Counted from the first letter of the stretch, positions 1 through 12,136 are shown. The stretch is DNA of 64,000 bases from Otatea glauca (GCA_036346275.1 CM070730.1:2666309-2730308), one strand, 5' to 3'. Translations and numbers: made by a program. The notes: a model not told the origin generated them from the sequence alone.

Positions 1-94
1 GAGAGATAGTGTAGTTATTTTCGATATTTCTTTAGTCTATACGGTAAGAGAAAATACGTTATATATGTCGTATTTTATGCTTCAATGTAAATTA
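1..94. repeat. Short direct repeat, left copy
   Basis: Bases 4-60 closely resemble bases 412-470; both run through a segment ending in gtaagagaaaata. The two copies flank the MITE at 95-324, so the MITE may have landed in an older tandem or dispersed repeat. No coding potential is seen here. Confidence 0.4.
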
Positions 95-324
95 GGATAT
101 GTTTGTTTTAGCTTTTGATTCTGGATTCTAGCCCCAAAAGCAGAATAAAAAACAAACAGGCTGATTCTAGAATCCGATTCTCACAATCCAGTCCACCTAT
201 ATATACTAGAACCCACAATCCACTTCGTATGTGCTTTTAGATTCCAGCTTTTGGAGAATCAGCTTCTCTACCACTACAATCCAGAATCAGTGTTTAGAGA
301 ATCCAAAGCTAAAATAAACAGCCC
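95..324. mobile_element. Tourist-like MITE (PIF/Harbinger type)
   Basis: A ~230 bp AT-rich element with imperfect terminal inverted repeats: the left end GGATATGTTTGTTTTAGC pairs with the reverse complement of the right end, GGGCTGTTTATTTTAGC. The trinucleotide TTA lies directly outside both ends (92-94 and 325-327), the target duplication expected for PIF/Harbinger MITEs. It has no ORF. An alternative is a hAT-type MITE whose ends I have placed wrongly. Confidence 0.5.
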
Positions 325-1190
325 TTAATGTGATGTTTTATGTATACCCATAATGAATATCAAAATTTACCTTTTGATATTCTCTACATACATGCATTAA
401 ATATAGAACTTAAAGATAGTCTAGTCATTTTTAATATTTCTTTATTCTATATAGTAAGAGAAAATATGTTCAACTTATACGAAGGAGGTATCTCTACTAC
501 TTCTAATTAGGAGTTGTTGATGGTCCGTTCTCCTTCAGAGTAACTGATTCGTTAGATCTAACGTGAATGGCTGATATAAAGAGGATTTAATCCGATAGTC
601 CCACCCTTTCATCTGATCTTCTCACACGCTCACGCAACCCGAACCACTCCAGTCATAATGTCTTTAATCTCAAACCATTTTGACCCCGCAACACCTCTCC
701 CTCCCTCGATCCGGCGCGCTCAGCTCTCCCTCTCAAATCTCTTCAGAGAAACAAGCATTTTCTACTATTAAAATATAACTAAAGTTAGTGCTCTTTGCAA
801 ATAATATTTCTATTATTGAAATATAACTAAACTATTGAAATATGACTAGTTTTATAAATGCTTAGAATTAAGAGCCGTCTAAGCATCTTTCAACCCTATA
901 CAAAATACTCAAAGCATATACTCAAACAAAGTAATAAATACAATTAAATTAACTTCTTTAACTATGTGCCGATACTCGCGATGGAAATGTACTTACTTCT
1001 TTACCTAGAAAGAATTGGCTTGGAGCGCCCGCCTCCCTCCAAAAAGAGCAGCCGACACACGGCGTCAAGGTGAGGTAGTTTTTTTTTTCTTTTTTCTTTT
1101 TTCTTTCAAGCGCATGGTACAAGCGCTGCGTTGTACGTGACTTTAAATATTAACGAACGACCGCACCGCTTGACTCCACGTCTCCACTCG
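325..1190. other. Upstream region of the SCE1 gene
   Basis: Mostly AT-rich sequence with the right copy of the short direct repeat (411-470) and a pyrimidine-rich tract at about 1078-1107. The last part is presumably the SCE1 promoter and the GC-rich 5' untranslated region starts near 1190. I see no convincing TATA box and no other gene. Confidence 0.3.
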
Positions 1191-1281
1191 CCGAGATCCT
1201 AAAGTCCAATCTCCAAACCCCAAGCCCGGAGGCGAACAGAGGCAGGTCGCGAGGAGAGCCGCCGCCGCAGCCGCAGCCGTC

Positions 1282-3381
1282 ATGTCAGGGGGAATCGCGC
1301 GCGGCCGCCTCGCCGAGGAGCGCAAGGCGTGGCGGAAGAACCACCCGCACGTCCGTGCCTCACGATTTCATCCGCCTCTCTTGATCTGTGCGAACATGTT
1401 GCCTCGCCGATTCGGGTGCCTGATCTGTTTCGTTTCGGTTCTGTAGGGTTTCGTCGCCAAGCCGGAGACGATGGCCGACGGGACGGTGAACCTCATGGTC
1501 TGGCAATGCACCATCCCCGGCAAGCAAGGGGTAAGCACCACCTGATTGAATATTTAGTGAATAGTAGTAAGTTAGACCCGAAAACCCTAGCTCGCCCAAG
1601 TCCTCTCGTCCGATTTTAGATCGGGATGGTTTGATGCTTCTCCTATTAGCTATGCGCTGTTTGATCGGCTCTCCTGCGGCGAGATTGTTAGTATCGTGGC
1701 CCTCTTGTGGAGGAAACACTAATATAGTAATACATTTCCTAGCTTGTTGGGGATTGGGATTAGGGATTGTGCCATGGTTTGCGTTCTGTAACCGCAATGC
1801 CTTCTAAAGTTGGAGACACTGCATTGGTCTTAGTCTGTTGAATTGAATAGGTTTTGTGGTGGCATTTCTTGTTGTGGATCAGGACACGGTTCGTTGGATC
1901 CTTTAGTACATTGTTGAAATGGCCTGAGTTTAGTTGTGGTTTACTTATGCCTTCACCATGGGGGAAAATGTTTCTTTTTAGGGCGAGTCAAACTGTTAGT
2001 CACCTAACTGCCACCATAAATAAAGTTGAGTGAGGGCTGGTTCTGCATGCATAATTTCTAGATGATTTGCTTAGATGGTTCGAAAGGAGTCTTCTGTGTT
2101 TATTTTACTAAGTACTGCATACCATGGGTTGAAGGGAAAATGCTTAAAATGATCAGTGAAAAGGTGGACTGGGAGTTATCCAGTGTATGCAGGAGTTCAT
2201 TTGAATTATATACAGGGGGACTTGTGAAAGTTCTGTTATCTACTCGGATAAGTTACTAAGTAGGGATTGATAAAGTATTGAAGTAACATTATATCATATG
2301 CACGTTAGCATGCTCTCTAAGAACACATACCTTTTCGTTAAGCCAACATCCGGTGTGTTCTTGTGTGTATAGGTATCTCCGGTAACTGTATCCTATTCAG
2401 GGTTTCAAAATCTAGAACCAGTGAGTTCTTGCCAGCCAACTTGCTGTGAGTCCTGCCATTCTCCTGTGTCAACCAGCCCGATTTAGGCCAATTTGAGGTG
2501 CTGACTGTCAACAATGAAGATAAACTGGGCTAGAATACTTTTAAACATGCCCATGAGTTGGTGCAACTGCAACAAGACTCTGCAAAAATATGTTTCTTCT
2601 CTGTTAGTGAACTAAGTTGACTGCTTTACATGATCCCTGTATTGGATGCCTTTAGTGCTTTGGTTGAGGTTATGTTGTTGAATTTTTGCACATGGTCTGC
2701 AATTGGACCAATCTTGTCATATCTCAAGCTTGTCATGACCTTACAACTATTTTCTTATATTTCTGCTTCTGTGTTTGTATAGACTGTTTGCAATAAGACG
2801 ATCTAGCTTTAACTAGTGCCCATCTTCTTTTTTTGGTAGACCGACTGGGAAGGTGGATACTTCCCTCTCACCCTTCATTTCAGTGAGGATTACCCTAGCA
2901 AGCCTCCCAAGTGCAAGTTCCCACAGGGTTTCTTCCACCCAAATGTCTATCCTTCGGGAACAGTCTGCCTGTCAATTCTTAATGAAGACAGCGTAAGTTT
3001 TCCAACCATTGGTTAGGTTTTATGTGATGCTAAACTTGATAGCATGGTATTACTGTTCCAATTATATCCTTTCAGGGTTGGAGACCAGCCATTACTGTCA
3101 AGCAGATACTTGTTGGAATTCAGGACTTGCTTGATCAGCCAAATCCTGCTGACCCTGCTCAGACCGATGGTTATCACCTTTTTATCCAGGTTAGACAAAA
3201 GTGACCAACCAGATTCTAGCTAATGTTTACTGTAGTCATAACTATTTACCCTAAACATTACTGCTTATGGTTCAGATATTCAGTCCTGTATTAGTAACGC
3301 TTCTTTTTCGGTTTGCAGGATCCAACGGAATATAAGAGGCGTGTTCGGCTGCAGGCCAAACAGTATCCTCCGTTGGTCTGA
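1282..3381 (+). CDS. SCE1: SUMO-conjugating enzyme E2 (SCE1/UBC9)
   Basis: Five coding exons, all in phase 0 with GT-AG introns: 1282-1350, 1447-1530, 2840-2992, 3076-3189, 3319-3381, giving 160 aa, the usual plant SCE1 length. The protein begins MSGGIARGRLAEERKAWRKN and ends QAKQYPPLV. It is a single UBC fold. The HPN motif is at residues 84-86 and the catalytic cysteine is Cys94 in the context PSGTVCLSILNED, the UBC9 signature. By family knowledge it takes SUMO from the SAE1/SAE2 E1 as a thioester on Cys94 and passes it to substrate lysines, mainly in the nucleus, with or without a SIZ1-type E3. The start is the first ATG of the spliced frame in a GC-rich leader. No break, missing residue or odd splice site is seen, so it should be functional. 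The first two introns differ strongly in size (96 and 1309 nt). Confidence 0.97.
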
Positions 3382-4200
3382 GAATATTGTCTGCTTAGGG
3401 ATCAATGCTGCACATCCGCATAGTTCTTGGTAGATCTTAAATGAATGCCTCTGCAAATATGGATTTCGACCAAATATAACCTGGAAAAGGGTGCTTTGAG
3501 AAATATTTATCATCATTGTGGACCAATTGTGATTGTAAACAGTTTTCTTAACTGTGATTTCTTAACCGTTCGAGTGCTTGTTTTATGGGATAATGTCAAA
3601 CTTTGGTTTGTCCAGTCATATGAAGAGAGTTGATGTGTGTTATTCAAAAAGTCTAAATGCGAAGGAACATATTTGTTTGCTCCAACATTTGCCATCTACG
3701 ATATTTGTGTTTTTTTTTAGCTTGCACTTTTTGTGCTCTGATTTTCTGAAACCTGGATATTGTTGTTGCTTGCTTATCTCAGGGATTATCTCATGATGCA
3801 CAACTTGAATGTTGAGAAGCTTTTCTCCTGTTGCCGGTCAATTTTATTTTGACGGTCTCCGGCACAGTCAACATGATTATGCAGATCTTTTACAACGATG
3901 GTATCTTTTCAGTTTGGTATTGCAGTACGTTCCAGACTTGCAGTATAGCAATGCTGATGTGTTTCGAGTACAGCAATGTTGATGTGAAGAATGGCTGTGA
4001 AGATGTCTATGAAACAGACAAGGTATCATAAGCCCCAACAAAAAAAAAAAAAGAGTAACCTAAGCTATATCAATAGTTTTGCCATGGTCCAGGAATGGTT
4101 GATAGTACTATTTATTTGGTATTTTTTGTGCAATACAAGAGCTAGTGTTGACATTCAAGCTCAATAAACGGTGGTGATCTCATCTCTTGTCGTGTTGCCA
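3382..4200 (+). other. 3' untranslated and intergenic region after SCE1
   Basis: Follows the SCE1 stop codon at 3379-3381. T-rich sequence includes short frames but nothing recognisable. Candidate poly(A) signals of AATAAA type occur near 4163. The transcript end cannot be fixed from sequence alone. Confidence 0.3.
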
Positions 4201-4239
4201 GACTCCAACACGACTATAAGTACTCTCAGTGTTTAAGTT

Positions 4240-4455
4240 TATAATGCCTTTTTTACACATAGATCAATAAGATGTTAAAAATAATTAGATTACCTTTAAT
4301 TATTATCACTAAGTACTGTATTCAATACATATATGTAGATAATACAAAGTAAAGATTGGATATTTATTAAGGGTATATAGAAAATATTACACTAACATTG
4401 TATTAAAATATAAAATATATTTTATATTTATAAACAAAACCATTCAAATACACCC
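4240..4455. repeat. AT-rich MITE-like repeat, copy 1
   Basis: The part at 4327-4450 is clearly similar to 46180-46300 (shared blocks such as the run around tattaaaatat and accattcaaa). Copy 2 ends next to a gagggag motif typical of Stowaway termini. Exact ends and target duplication are not clear for this copy. Confidence 0.4.
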
Positions 4456-4553
4456 AGGAGGAGTACAAGCGTAGCATAACCAAAGGAATTTGTGACTTAT
4501 TTTGTTTCGGCGGCGGCGCGAAGGCAAAGCCCGGAAGAATTAGGGTTTAGGCC

Positions 4554-6055
4554 ATGGCGGCCGACGACCGGACTCCACGAACCCAACGCAACACCGAGAA
4601 GAGTTAAGTAGCGGAAGAAGCCCAAGAAGGACAAGTGGGGCCAGCCTCTCTCTGCCGCCGTCGGCGAGCCGGCGGTGGAGCCGGAGCAGGAGCCACCGGA
4701 GGAGCCCGTCGTGGCGGCGGTGGTGGAGGAGGAGGAGAGAGAGGAAGCGGAGAGCGAGTGCGGCAATGTGGTGTCGAGCGGCTTGCCGTACACGATCACC
4801 GAGGCGGAGATCCGGGAGCTGTTCAAGCGGTTCGTCCCCCTCCGCTCGCTCCAGCTCTCCCGCTTCCCAGACTCCGGCAACTTCCGCGGCCTCGCCTTCG
4901 TATCCTTCGATGTCACTATCAAACTACTACTGCTATTATGTTTCGTATTGATTTGATTCTTGATGCTGTAGTAATAATTCAGCATTCATATAGTCGTCTG
5001 TAAGGATTTGTTTTAAGTTGTCCTGGACCTGGAGGTAAGAATGGCTCATTTGCAACAGTACACGTTTTGTGACCTGAATCAGCATGCTGTGATGACATAT
5101 AGGGAGATGCTCTTATTGGGACTGCATTGCACAACATTTTATATTCCTCACCTGATTATTTCAGTTCTTTGAATGGGCTATGTAGATTATTTCAGTAAGT
5201 TTTGTTGCATTTTTTAATCCTCAATTCAGTCCTTGAGTGGCTGTGCATGATACATGTGTATATATCATGGGTCACGATATCCCTGCCCTCCATTCACTGC
5301 TTCACCTAATATCCGTCCTTTACCACATCATAGGGGTTTACAGGAGCAATTAGAAGACAGAAGACCGATCAAGATTTTAAAATTTTGGAATTCCTTCCAT
5401 CATATCTCTGATATTTGCTTAGGTTATGGAGCAAATTTGTTATTGCTGCTCTCTCTGAACTTAATTAACAACTGAGAAAACTGAAGAAACTTTAGAAGTT
5501 TAAACTTGCAACAAGATGCCTTTCTAGTTCGATTTGACAAGGCTGATTTTTGTTCTACTATGTCATTTCGGTCAGAAGAAGTTGCTATGAAGTGTCTTAA
5601 ACTTAGATGGATTCAAAATGTAAGCTTGACCGTGTCTATTCATTTCTCTTGAACTCATGGCAGCACGCTGGCGAATGTTCCCTTCGTAGTAATGTACACA
5701 CTGCATGTACAGTGCTAACAGGTTTATGAGGGTTGGAAGATGCAGGGTGACTGCAACCTCGAAGAGGAAAAGGAAGACAGTTCCAAACTGATCCCGAGAA
5801 GGCTGATGGCTGCCTCTCGGCCTATGTTGGCAATCTCTCGTGGAATGTTACAGAAAGGACTTGAGAGATTTATTCAAATCATCGAAGATTGCATCAATAA
5901 GATTTGCCATCAATAAGAGAACCGGAGATTCTCATGGTTTCTGTCATGTTGATTTTGAGGACGACTAGTCACTTGAGAAAGCTATAGGGATGAATCAATT
6001 TGAACTGCATGGCAGACCTATCAAGATAGCGTATGCTATCAGTAACAGGGGCTGA
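4554..6055 (+). pseudogene. Broken two-RRM nuclear RNA-binding protein gene
   Basis: Remains of a nucleolin/PHIP1-like RRM protein. Pieces in order: a start ATG at 4554 whose frame ends after 17 codons; a basic then Glu-rich linker in a second frame; the first half of RRM1 (about 4763-4915, with LPYTITEAEIRELF and GLAFVSF); a probable RRM1 C-terminal exon near 5560-5620 (SEEVAMKCLKL); a Lys/Arg-rich linker (5735-5800); RRM2 (5818-6052, AYVGNLSW, then a β3 strand with GFCHVDFED) ending at TGA 6053-6055. Three lesions are seen: the early stop and frame change before 4620, a one-base frameshift after NVTER near 5856, and an in-frame TAG near 5966 where Glu is expected. The family binds RNA in the nucleus or nucleolus, but this copy should give no full protein. 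Sequencing error could explain one lesion, hardly all three. Intron phases were not fully resolved. Confidence 0.7.
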
Positions 6056-7248
6056 AGACTACTGATCTTCAGTATTGTGGTTTTGCTCCCTCATTTTTGC
6101 TATGCCTTTCGCTGTTTATTGAAGATTTTAGAGACATCCCATAGTGCTGTTTGTTGCAACTAATATTTGCCAAATGTAATTCTTGCTTGTGTAACAAATA
6201 CTTAGTGGCTACACCATGTCAACCTTATCTGCTCACTATCATTCATTTTATCAGAACTCAGAAGTCTTGGTGATACAACCTACGGTCTGCTCATACAGCT
6301 GTGACGGCTTTGTGAGATTGCTGGAATGCTGGCCTAATTTAAGTTGATGTTGAGGACTTAAGGCATTTTAGCAGAGTTCAGTAAACCTGTCTTGGTTTTG
6401 ATTCCTTTTTCTGTTTTGTTCTTTGAATAAATATTTTTCACATGTACTTGTTTGCAGAAGGAATGAATGTTTAGTTTCATTTCAAAAGTCTTCCTCTGAC
6501 GCGTGCTCTCCATCCGCTGCTTGATGTTTTCTGGTTGTTGTTAGCCTTCTTCCGTGGTGCTCTGAGAAAGAACCTATGCACATAATACTGTCCTTCTCAT
6601 GATAAAGTGCACTGGCTGAGTTAATTAGGACACGTGTACACGATTAAAGTAAACTGGAGCTCGGCTTAGTGCAGGACTGTCGCGGTTTTTGCCTGGGAAG
6701 CTATGCTTCTTCGGCCCTCCCGTACACTTTTTTTTTTCAATTTTTTCAAATCGAACGCACTTTCGAATGAATTTACAAAAATAGTCCTTTCTCCAACCTT
6801 GTTATCTTCCGTGCTCTCGTATCGTGATGACAGCTTAGTCCATCGTGGCAGGCATGGTGTGTCTAGAGTTACCACGCAGCCAGAGCTCGGTAGCATAGCT
6901 ACCGCCTACCAATGGCTCGCAGGGACCTGCCAAGCATCCTTACCTTAGCAGGCTAGCTGTTTTATTAAGTAAAGTGATTAATTAATTAACTTTGTCTCGC
7001 CGTACTACCAATATTTTATCGCGGTATGAAAACGTGAAGTGACAGGCCTTCGACAGTCAGAAAGAGACCATTTGTGTAAACTTATTCAGAAAAAGGTTAT
7101 ATTTTTTACTATAAAACCGGAGTCTTCTTTGCTTGCCATACATTCACTTCCCTCCTGATAAGAGCATGTGAGCAGTGAGCGAGATGCGCGTGATGTTTAT
7201 TTATGCCTCCCAAAATCTCTGTGCGTGTCGATCACTGTATTTATCTAG
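6056..7248. other. Intergenic, no gene seen
   Basis: AT-rich sequence without recognisable coding content. A stretch near 6728-6790 (T-rich run followed by gaatgaatttacaaaaatag) matches the terminal repeat of the elements at 7249-7769 and 15627-15970, so an end of the same family is probably present. Confidence 0.35.
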
Positions 7249-7769
7249 TTTTTTTTATAAAACTAGCACCACAAATAAATTTATAAAAATAGCCTCACTC
7301 CCCTATCGTGAAAGACGTGACAGACGACACGTGTTCTCTGCTGTACACAGGGAGAGCAGAAAGTGTTCAATGACATGGGAGGACAGGTGACCACGAGAGG
7401 ACGCCCTACCATGGCTAGGAGCGTGGAAGGACTCGCTATGTATCTGAAGTATGCAAAAGGCATCCTCCTGCATCCTGGCCCGGTCTGCCCACACCCTTGC
7501 CCGCCCCTAAGTGGCCCTACCCTTGCCCGCCCTTGCCAACGCCCCTGCCCACACCGCCCGCACCCGAGAGCGTCTCACCGCACGCGTCCGCCTACACCCT
7601 CTCACACTCCCGCCTTCCCGCGGTCCCCAGCTTGGCAGCGCGTCCTCCCGTGCTCCCCACGCTGCCACGGCACCGGTCTTCTCCCACGCTCCACGGACGC
7701 GACAGAGGACTGGTATGGAAGAAGGCTATTTTTGTAAATTCATTCGTAAAATAGTTTTACAAAAAAAAA
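7249..7769. mobile_element. Nonautonomous element with ~50-bp imperfect inverted ends
   Basis: The left end (7249-7300) and the reverse complement of the right end (7722-7769) align over about 48 bp; both read through tttataaaa or tttgtaaaa to aaatttataaaaatagcct or a close variant. Between them lies a very C-rich segment (7480-7700) unlike the AT-rich surroundings. Long inverted ends with a GC-rich cargo suggest a Mutator-like or related nonautonomous DNA transposon. I did not find a clear target duplication. Open frames inside are low-complexity Pro/Arg readings of the C-rich tract, not a recognised protein. Confidence 0.45.
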
Positions 7770-8608
7770 CAGATAAAGTGACTAGGTAACAAGTTCTCGG
7801 GGAGATGCCTTCCCCAGCCGAGGGGCACTTTTTCTGCGAGGAATGAGACATGCGCCATTGCCATGTTCAGATCCTGCTTGTGCTGTGCTTGTGCTTGTGC
7901 ATCCAATGATTCGCTCAGTTTTTTATTCTTTATTTTTTTGGCCGAACTAATTTTGGAATCAAGAAAGAAAGAGCCTGTAACTATGCCTTGGCCCAATTTC
8001 CCACATCCAAACATGCCTAATTAGATTAAAATTGGAGCCGAAAATCTGGCAATTCCATGAAAAGAAAACAAAGGAGCATATGATCTGCTCCTAGATATCG
8101 ATCAGCGTAAGCAAAGAACGTCATTTTCGTTGATAGCCTGTCTGTCAGGTATGCATCAGAGGCTGGATGGAAGGAAGAACATGATTGTGCTGCATTTCTC
8201 AACAGATGGCAGGCTGGTTGCTAAGTAGATGACTTGATGTAACCACCAGTACCGAACTCTCCTGTTTGAAGAAGGGTCTTACTGTCTTTTCAGAAACTAA
8301 AACCAATTTAAAGTCCTCAAACAAACCCGATATCATCTTTGAGTTTTCACGACTCCTCTTCGGATCAGATTTAGAAACGTAAAGGTGTTGAGTTTCACAT
8401 AGATAACTCATTTATCTATATATTATAATAATAACCTTCGCCTCTATTGAGGTCTTTATACTTTTTCTGGGTGAAGGGCGATATACAAGTACCGAAGAAA
8501 TTCGTACTATTCAAGAAACTAGGATGATCAATCCTTAGATAATGAATTAATACAGGGAATGCTATTCAGCATCCGTCCACTACCGGAAATGATTCGGATG
8601 CAATTCCG
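7770..8608. other. Intergenic, no gene seen
   Basis: Mixed-composition DNA with only short frames. I recognise no domain, RNA gene or paired repeat. Confidence 0.3.
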
Positions 8609-8822
8609 TGGGATTGCAACTTAAGCAGTCTCTACGGAACCGTCCGACCAAAAAGGAGCGGCCAGATTTACAAGAAATACTACAGTAAAATCATTGTACC
8701 GATTTTTCACTGTAGCGAGCATTGTAGCAATTTACTGCCACATTTTTTTAACCCATCCGGACCGTCTATTGCCTTGATCAGACGGTCCGTGCCTACAGAG
8801 ACTGCTTAAGTTACAGTCCCCG
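8609..8822. mobile_element. MITE with ~38-bp terminal inverted repeats
   Basis: The left end from 8610 (GGGATTGCAACTTAAGCAGT, then CTCTACGGAACCGTCC) pairs with the reverse complement of the right end (GGGGACTGTAACTTAAGCAG, then TCTCTGTAGGCACGGACCGTC). The interior holds short repeats around actgtagcgagcattgtagc and no ORF. The target duplication is not certain, so the superfamily is left open. Confidence 0.6.
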
Positions 8823-9297
8823 CAAGAATACACCCAAATCCTCCTACCAATCGCCTTCTCTCGTTGTGGTTGTCTCTTTTTCCTTCCCAACCACCCCTGA
8901 ACCATGATACTTGGTGACTCCGGTGTAGCCGCCGATGCCACTTCACTTGCCGCCTCACCTCACCCGCCAAGTGCTTGCTAGGTCACAAAAACCTAATTCG
9001 ATCGTCAAGTTCGCTGCTGCCACCAATCCAATGGTCGATGGCTTTCTTGAGGACTAGTCAATACTAATGTAAGGGTAGGGGTGAATCGTGCTGCAAATAT
9101 GGCGAGCGCGGCAGAAGATCGTTGCCACGCCTGGTAGCGCAGAAGCTATCCTGCCGCAATGGGCCACGCTGTTTTCACGATCGATCGAACTCCATCGGCT
9201 TCCACGCTTCCCGGGCGCGACAGAGGATTAATGTCGTCTGCTGCACCTTCTGCAGTGGTGGAGGGGGCTAAATTTGCAAATCCAAGCAAAAGGGACT
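8823..9297. other. Repeat-derived intergenic sequence
   Basis: No gene is recognised. The segment 9195-9290 (gggcgcgacagaggatta, then gggggctaaatttgcaaat) resembles the right ends of the elements at 7249-7769 and 15627-15970 and is probably another relic end of that family. Confidence 0.35.
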
Positions 9298-10054
9298 TGT
9301 AACATCCCAAATCTAATAAAAGTATAATTCAAATGTTTGGATTGATTTTGGTTTGCATTTGAGTTTGTATATTTTTCTGGAATTTCTGAAATTATCAAAA
9401 AGCATTTTAAATAACCCAAGTAAGGATTATAAAACTTCAAAATCGAAATTTCCAATTGCAAAAAACACTGGAAATAATTATTTAAACTCTAAATGCTCCC
9501 ATTATCACTTCTAAAAAGTTGCATAAAAGTCTTGAACCCATTTATTATTTAATAAAAATCAAAACAGAAAATTGGAATTGGTAATAGAGATAATGTCGGA
9601 TTTTTATAAAAATTATCAAGCATTATATGATCTGAAATTTTCATAGAATTATCCTCAGCACCTCAGAATCTTCCAGTCAAATTTTGAAAGTATTTATACC
9701 TCATTTATTTCCTTTAGAAAATCAAAAACTGAGAAGACTTAAATGAACCAGCAGCCTTGTCAGAATTTTATAAAATAGCTCTAGTTTTATCACCATCTAG
9801 AATTTTTATGGTAGAACCAGAAGATCACCAGTATTCTCCAAAAAAAAGTTTCAAAAAATTTCTATCTTGGTTTGAGCACTCGTTTAAACTCAAAATAGAA
9901 GGGCTGCCGCAACTCAAAAATTGAATTTTCCTGATTTTCCTTTTTCTGTTTCGCTGACTCCCTGGGCCCACCTGCTAGCTTCCTCAGTTCCTGTGTCACT
10001 GACCTCACCTGGCCCACTGGCAGCCGCAGCTAGCTCCCTTGGCCCCCTTGCCAG

Positions 10055-10387
10055 TAGGGCTATAAAAAAAGCTCGAGGCTCGCGAGAAGCTCGGTTCAAG
10101 CTCCGAATGAGCCGAACTCGAGCTCACGAGCTTAACTGAGCCAAGCTCGAATAGCTCGCAAGCCTACTCGAGCTTGGACCGAGTTTCCTTGAGCCGAGTT
10201 TACTCGAGCCGAGCTTACTCGAGCTTGTTACCGAGCTAACCAGGCTTTCTGAGCTTACTTGAGCTTACCGAGGTTACTTGAGCCGAGCTCGAGCCTACTC
10301 AAGCTTGTACCGAGCCGAGCTCGAGCCTGGGTCGAGGCTCGGACCCCAACTCGAGCTTGGCTCGAGCTCAGCTCGTTTACAGCCCTA
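10055..10387. mobile_element. hAT-like MITE built of AGCTCG/GAGCC repeats
   Basis: A 333 bp element beginning TAGGGCTATAAA and ending TTTACAGCCCTA (inverted ends differing at one base), flanked by a perfect 8-bp direct repeat CTTGCCAG (10047-10054 and 10388-10395), the target duplication length of hAT elements. The interior is almost entirely degenerate short repeats of the type gagccgagctcgag and their complement, so much of it is self-complementary. The open frames across it are by-products of this repeat. Confidence 0.8.
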
Positions 10388-10673
10388 CTTGCCAGCGTCT
10401 CACCACCTTTCTCTTATCTCCCTCGCACTGCCTGAGCCGACTGCCGAATCTATGCTGGGGCAGCAATTTCGTCGGGATTCTCTCGCCGTGGTAGGTCATG
10501 TGCAACAAGCGTGGAAAGCCACCACGCCGCGCCAAGCAGCTGTCGCCCTCCTCCGCCAATACCTTTATCGTGGCAACCATTGACCCTGCCACTTCCCTGC
10601 CAAGGCACGAGTTGACGCCGAGGTAGAGTTTGCCGTGCACGACCGCGCCTTGGCCGCTTCTGGCGCTCAGTTA

Positions 10674-12136
10674 CAAGGTTTCAAATTTCGGTTTCGGAAT
10701 GAATTTCGTCCCGGGCCGGATAACGAAATTTCAGCGAAATTTCAAAATTTCGGAATTATTTCGGACGAAATTTGAATTTGAAAATTCAAATCCGGTCCAA
10801 TCCGGAAAAAAAACCGAAATTCGGCGAAAAAACCCGAAATTTCGGGTTTTTTTTGCACTGGCTCAAAAGTGGTCTAAAATTTATCAAAAAAATTTAAAAA
10901 TTGTTTTGGAGGTTATTGACACAATGATGATGTTCTCACAAAAATTTCAGCTGATTATCACATTTGAGGAATTTTTAAAAATTCGGAGAGTGATACTGTC
11001 CTGATAAAACACTGACCGACAAGTTTGATCGGAATGGAAAATGGTACAAATCAAGTTATAAACTGTTGAAATTTTTTTGCTTGGTTATGATCCATAAATA
11101 ATATTCTCATAAAAATTTCAGCTGATTATCACATATGAGTAATTTTTAAAAATTCGAAGAGTGGCGCTGTCCTGATAGAACACCGACCGACAAGTTTGAT
11201 CCGAATGAAAAATGGTACAAATGAAGTTAGAAACTGTTGAAATTTTTTGTGCATGGTTATGATGTATCTATAATTCTCTCATAAAAGTTTCAGATGATGA
11301 TCAAACTGTATGAATTTTTAAAAATTCGAACAGTACTACTGCCATGTTAAAAGACTTACCGGCAAACTTGAACAAAATGAAAAAATTATGCAAACCATAA
11401 TTTTTTTGAAAATTTTAAAGAATGGTGATAAGGAAGCTCTTAATATCCCATAAAAATTGTGATTCATGATCACACTCCAATGAATTTATAAAATTCTTAC
11501 AAGGCACAGTACCATTTATGTTCTTTTGTTTTTGATTTTTGAAATATAATATAACAAACGAAGTTCAATACTTACATAGATTTTATTGACCAAACAAAAA
11601 AAATTTAATTTTTTTTAAAAATTTATATAATGGTACTGAGTCAATTATTAATCTCTCAAAAAAAATTTAGATCATAATCACACTCAAGAAAATTTATAAA
11701 ATTCTGACAATATAACTGTCCCAATTATGTTCATTCCGTTTTTGATTTTTTAAATATAAAAAATGAAGCTAAATTATTTTAAAATTATTTATGTATGATT
11801 CTAAACTACTAAGGATAGTACCATAAAATTTTCAGAATATTATCAAGCTTGTAAAATTTTATAAAAATCTGACAGTGTTTCTGCCAAAATTTTAAAATGT
11901 TTAAAAAATTAGGTTTTTCAACAAATTTTCATAGGAGATGACTTTCCTAAGGGTTATCGGACCAAATCTGGCCCTAAAACTTTCAAAACCGGACAAAAAA
12001 CACGAAATTTCGCCGAAAAACCAAAATTTCGGATTTTACTGTAGCATTTTCAAATTTTTTAATTTTTTTTCCCGGCCGGTACTTGAGATTTCGGGGTGGT
12101 CCGAAATCCGAAATTTTGCCAAAATTTTGAACCTTG
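10674..12136. mobile_element. Nonautonomous hAT-like element with AAATTTCGG-rich ends
   Basis: A 1463 bp element that begins CAAGGTTTCAAATTTCGG and ends with the inverted counterpart ...CCAAAATTTTGAACCTTG, flanked by the 8-bp direct repeat CTCAGTTA (10666-10673 and 12137-12144). The outer ~170 bp on both sides are packed with short motifs such as gaaatttcgg and aattccggc or their complements (subterminal repeats). The middle is AT-rich with three imperfect internal repeats of ~190 bp (starting near 10880, 11065 and 11235, each with aaaaatttcagctgat or a close variant). No transposase is seen. Confidence 0.75.

Noticed and set aside
1360..1797. 145-codon minus-strand frame across SCE1 intron 2
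   Set aside because: Overlaps exon 2 and introns of a well-supported gene on the other strand; no known protein.
4497..4985. 162-codon minus-strand frame
   Set aside because: Shadow of the RRM gene first exon; Ser/Gly-rich low-complexity reading.
10278..10583. 101-codon plus-strand frame
   Set aside because: Runs from the repeat-built MITE into block A across an element border at 10387, so it cannot be a conserved gene.
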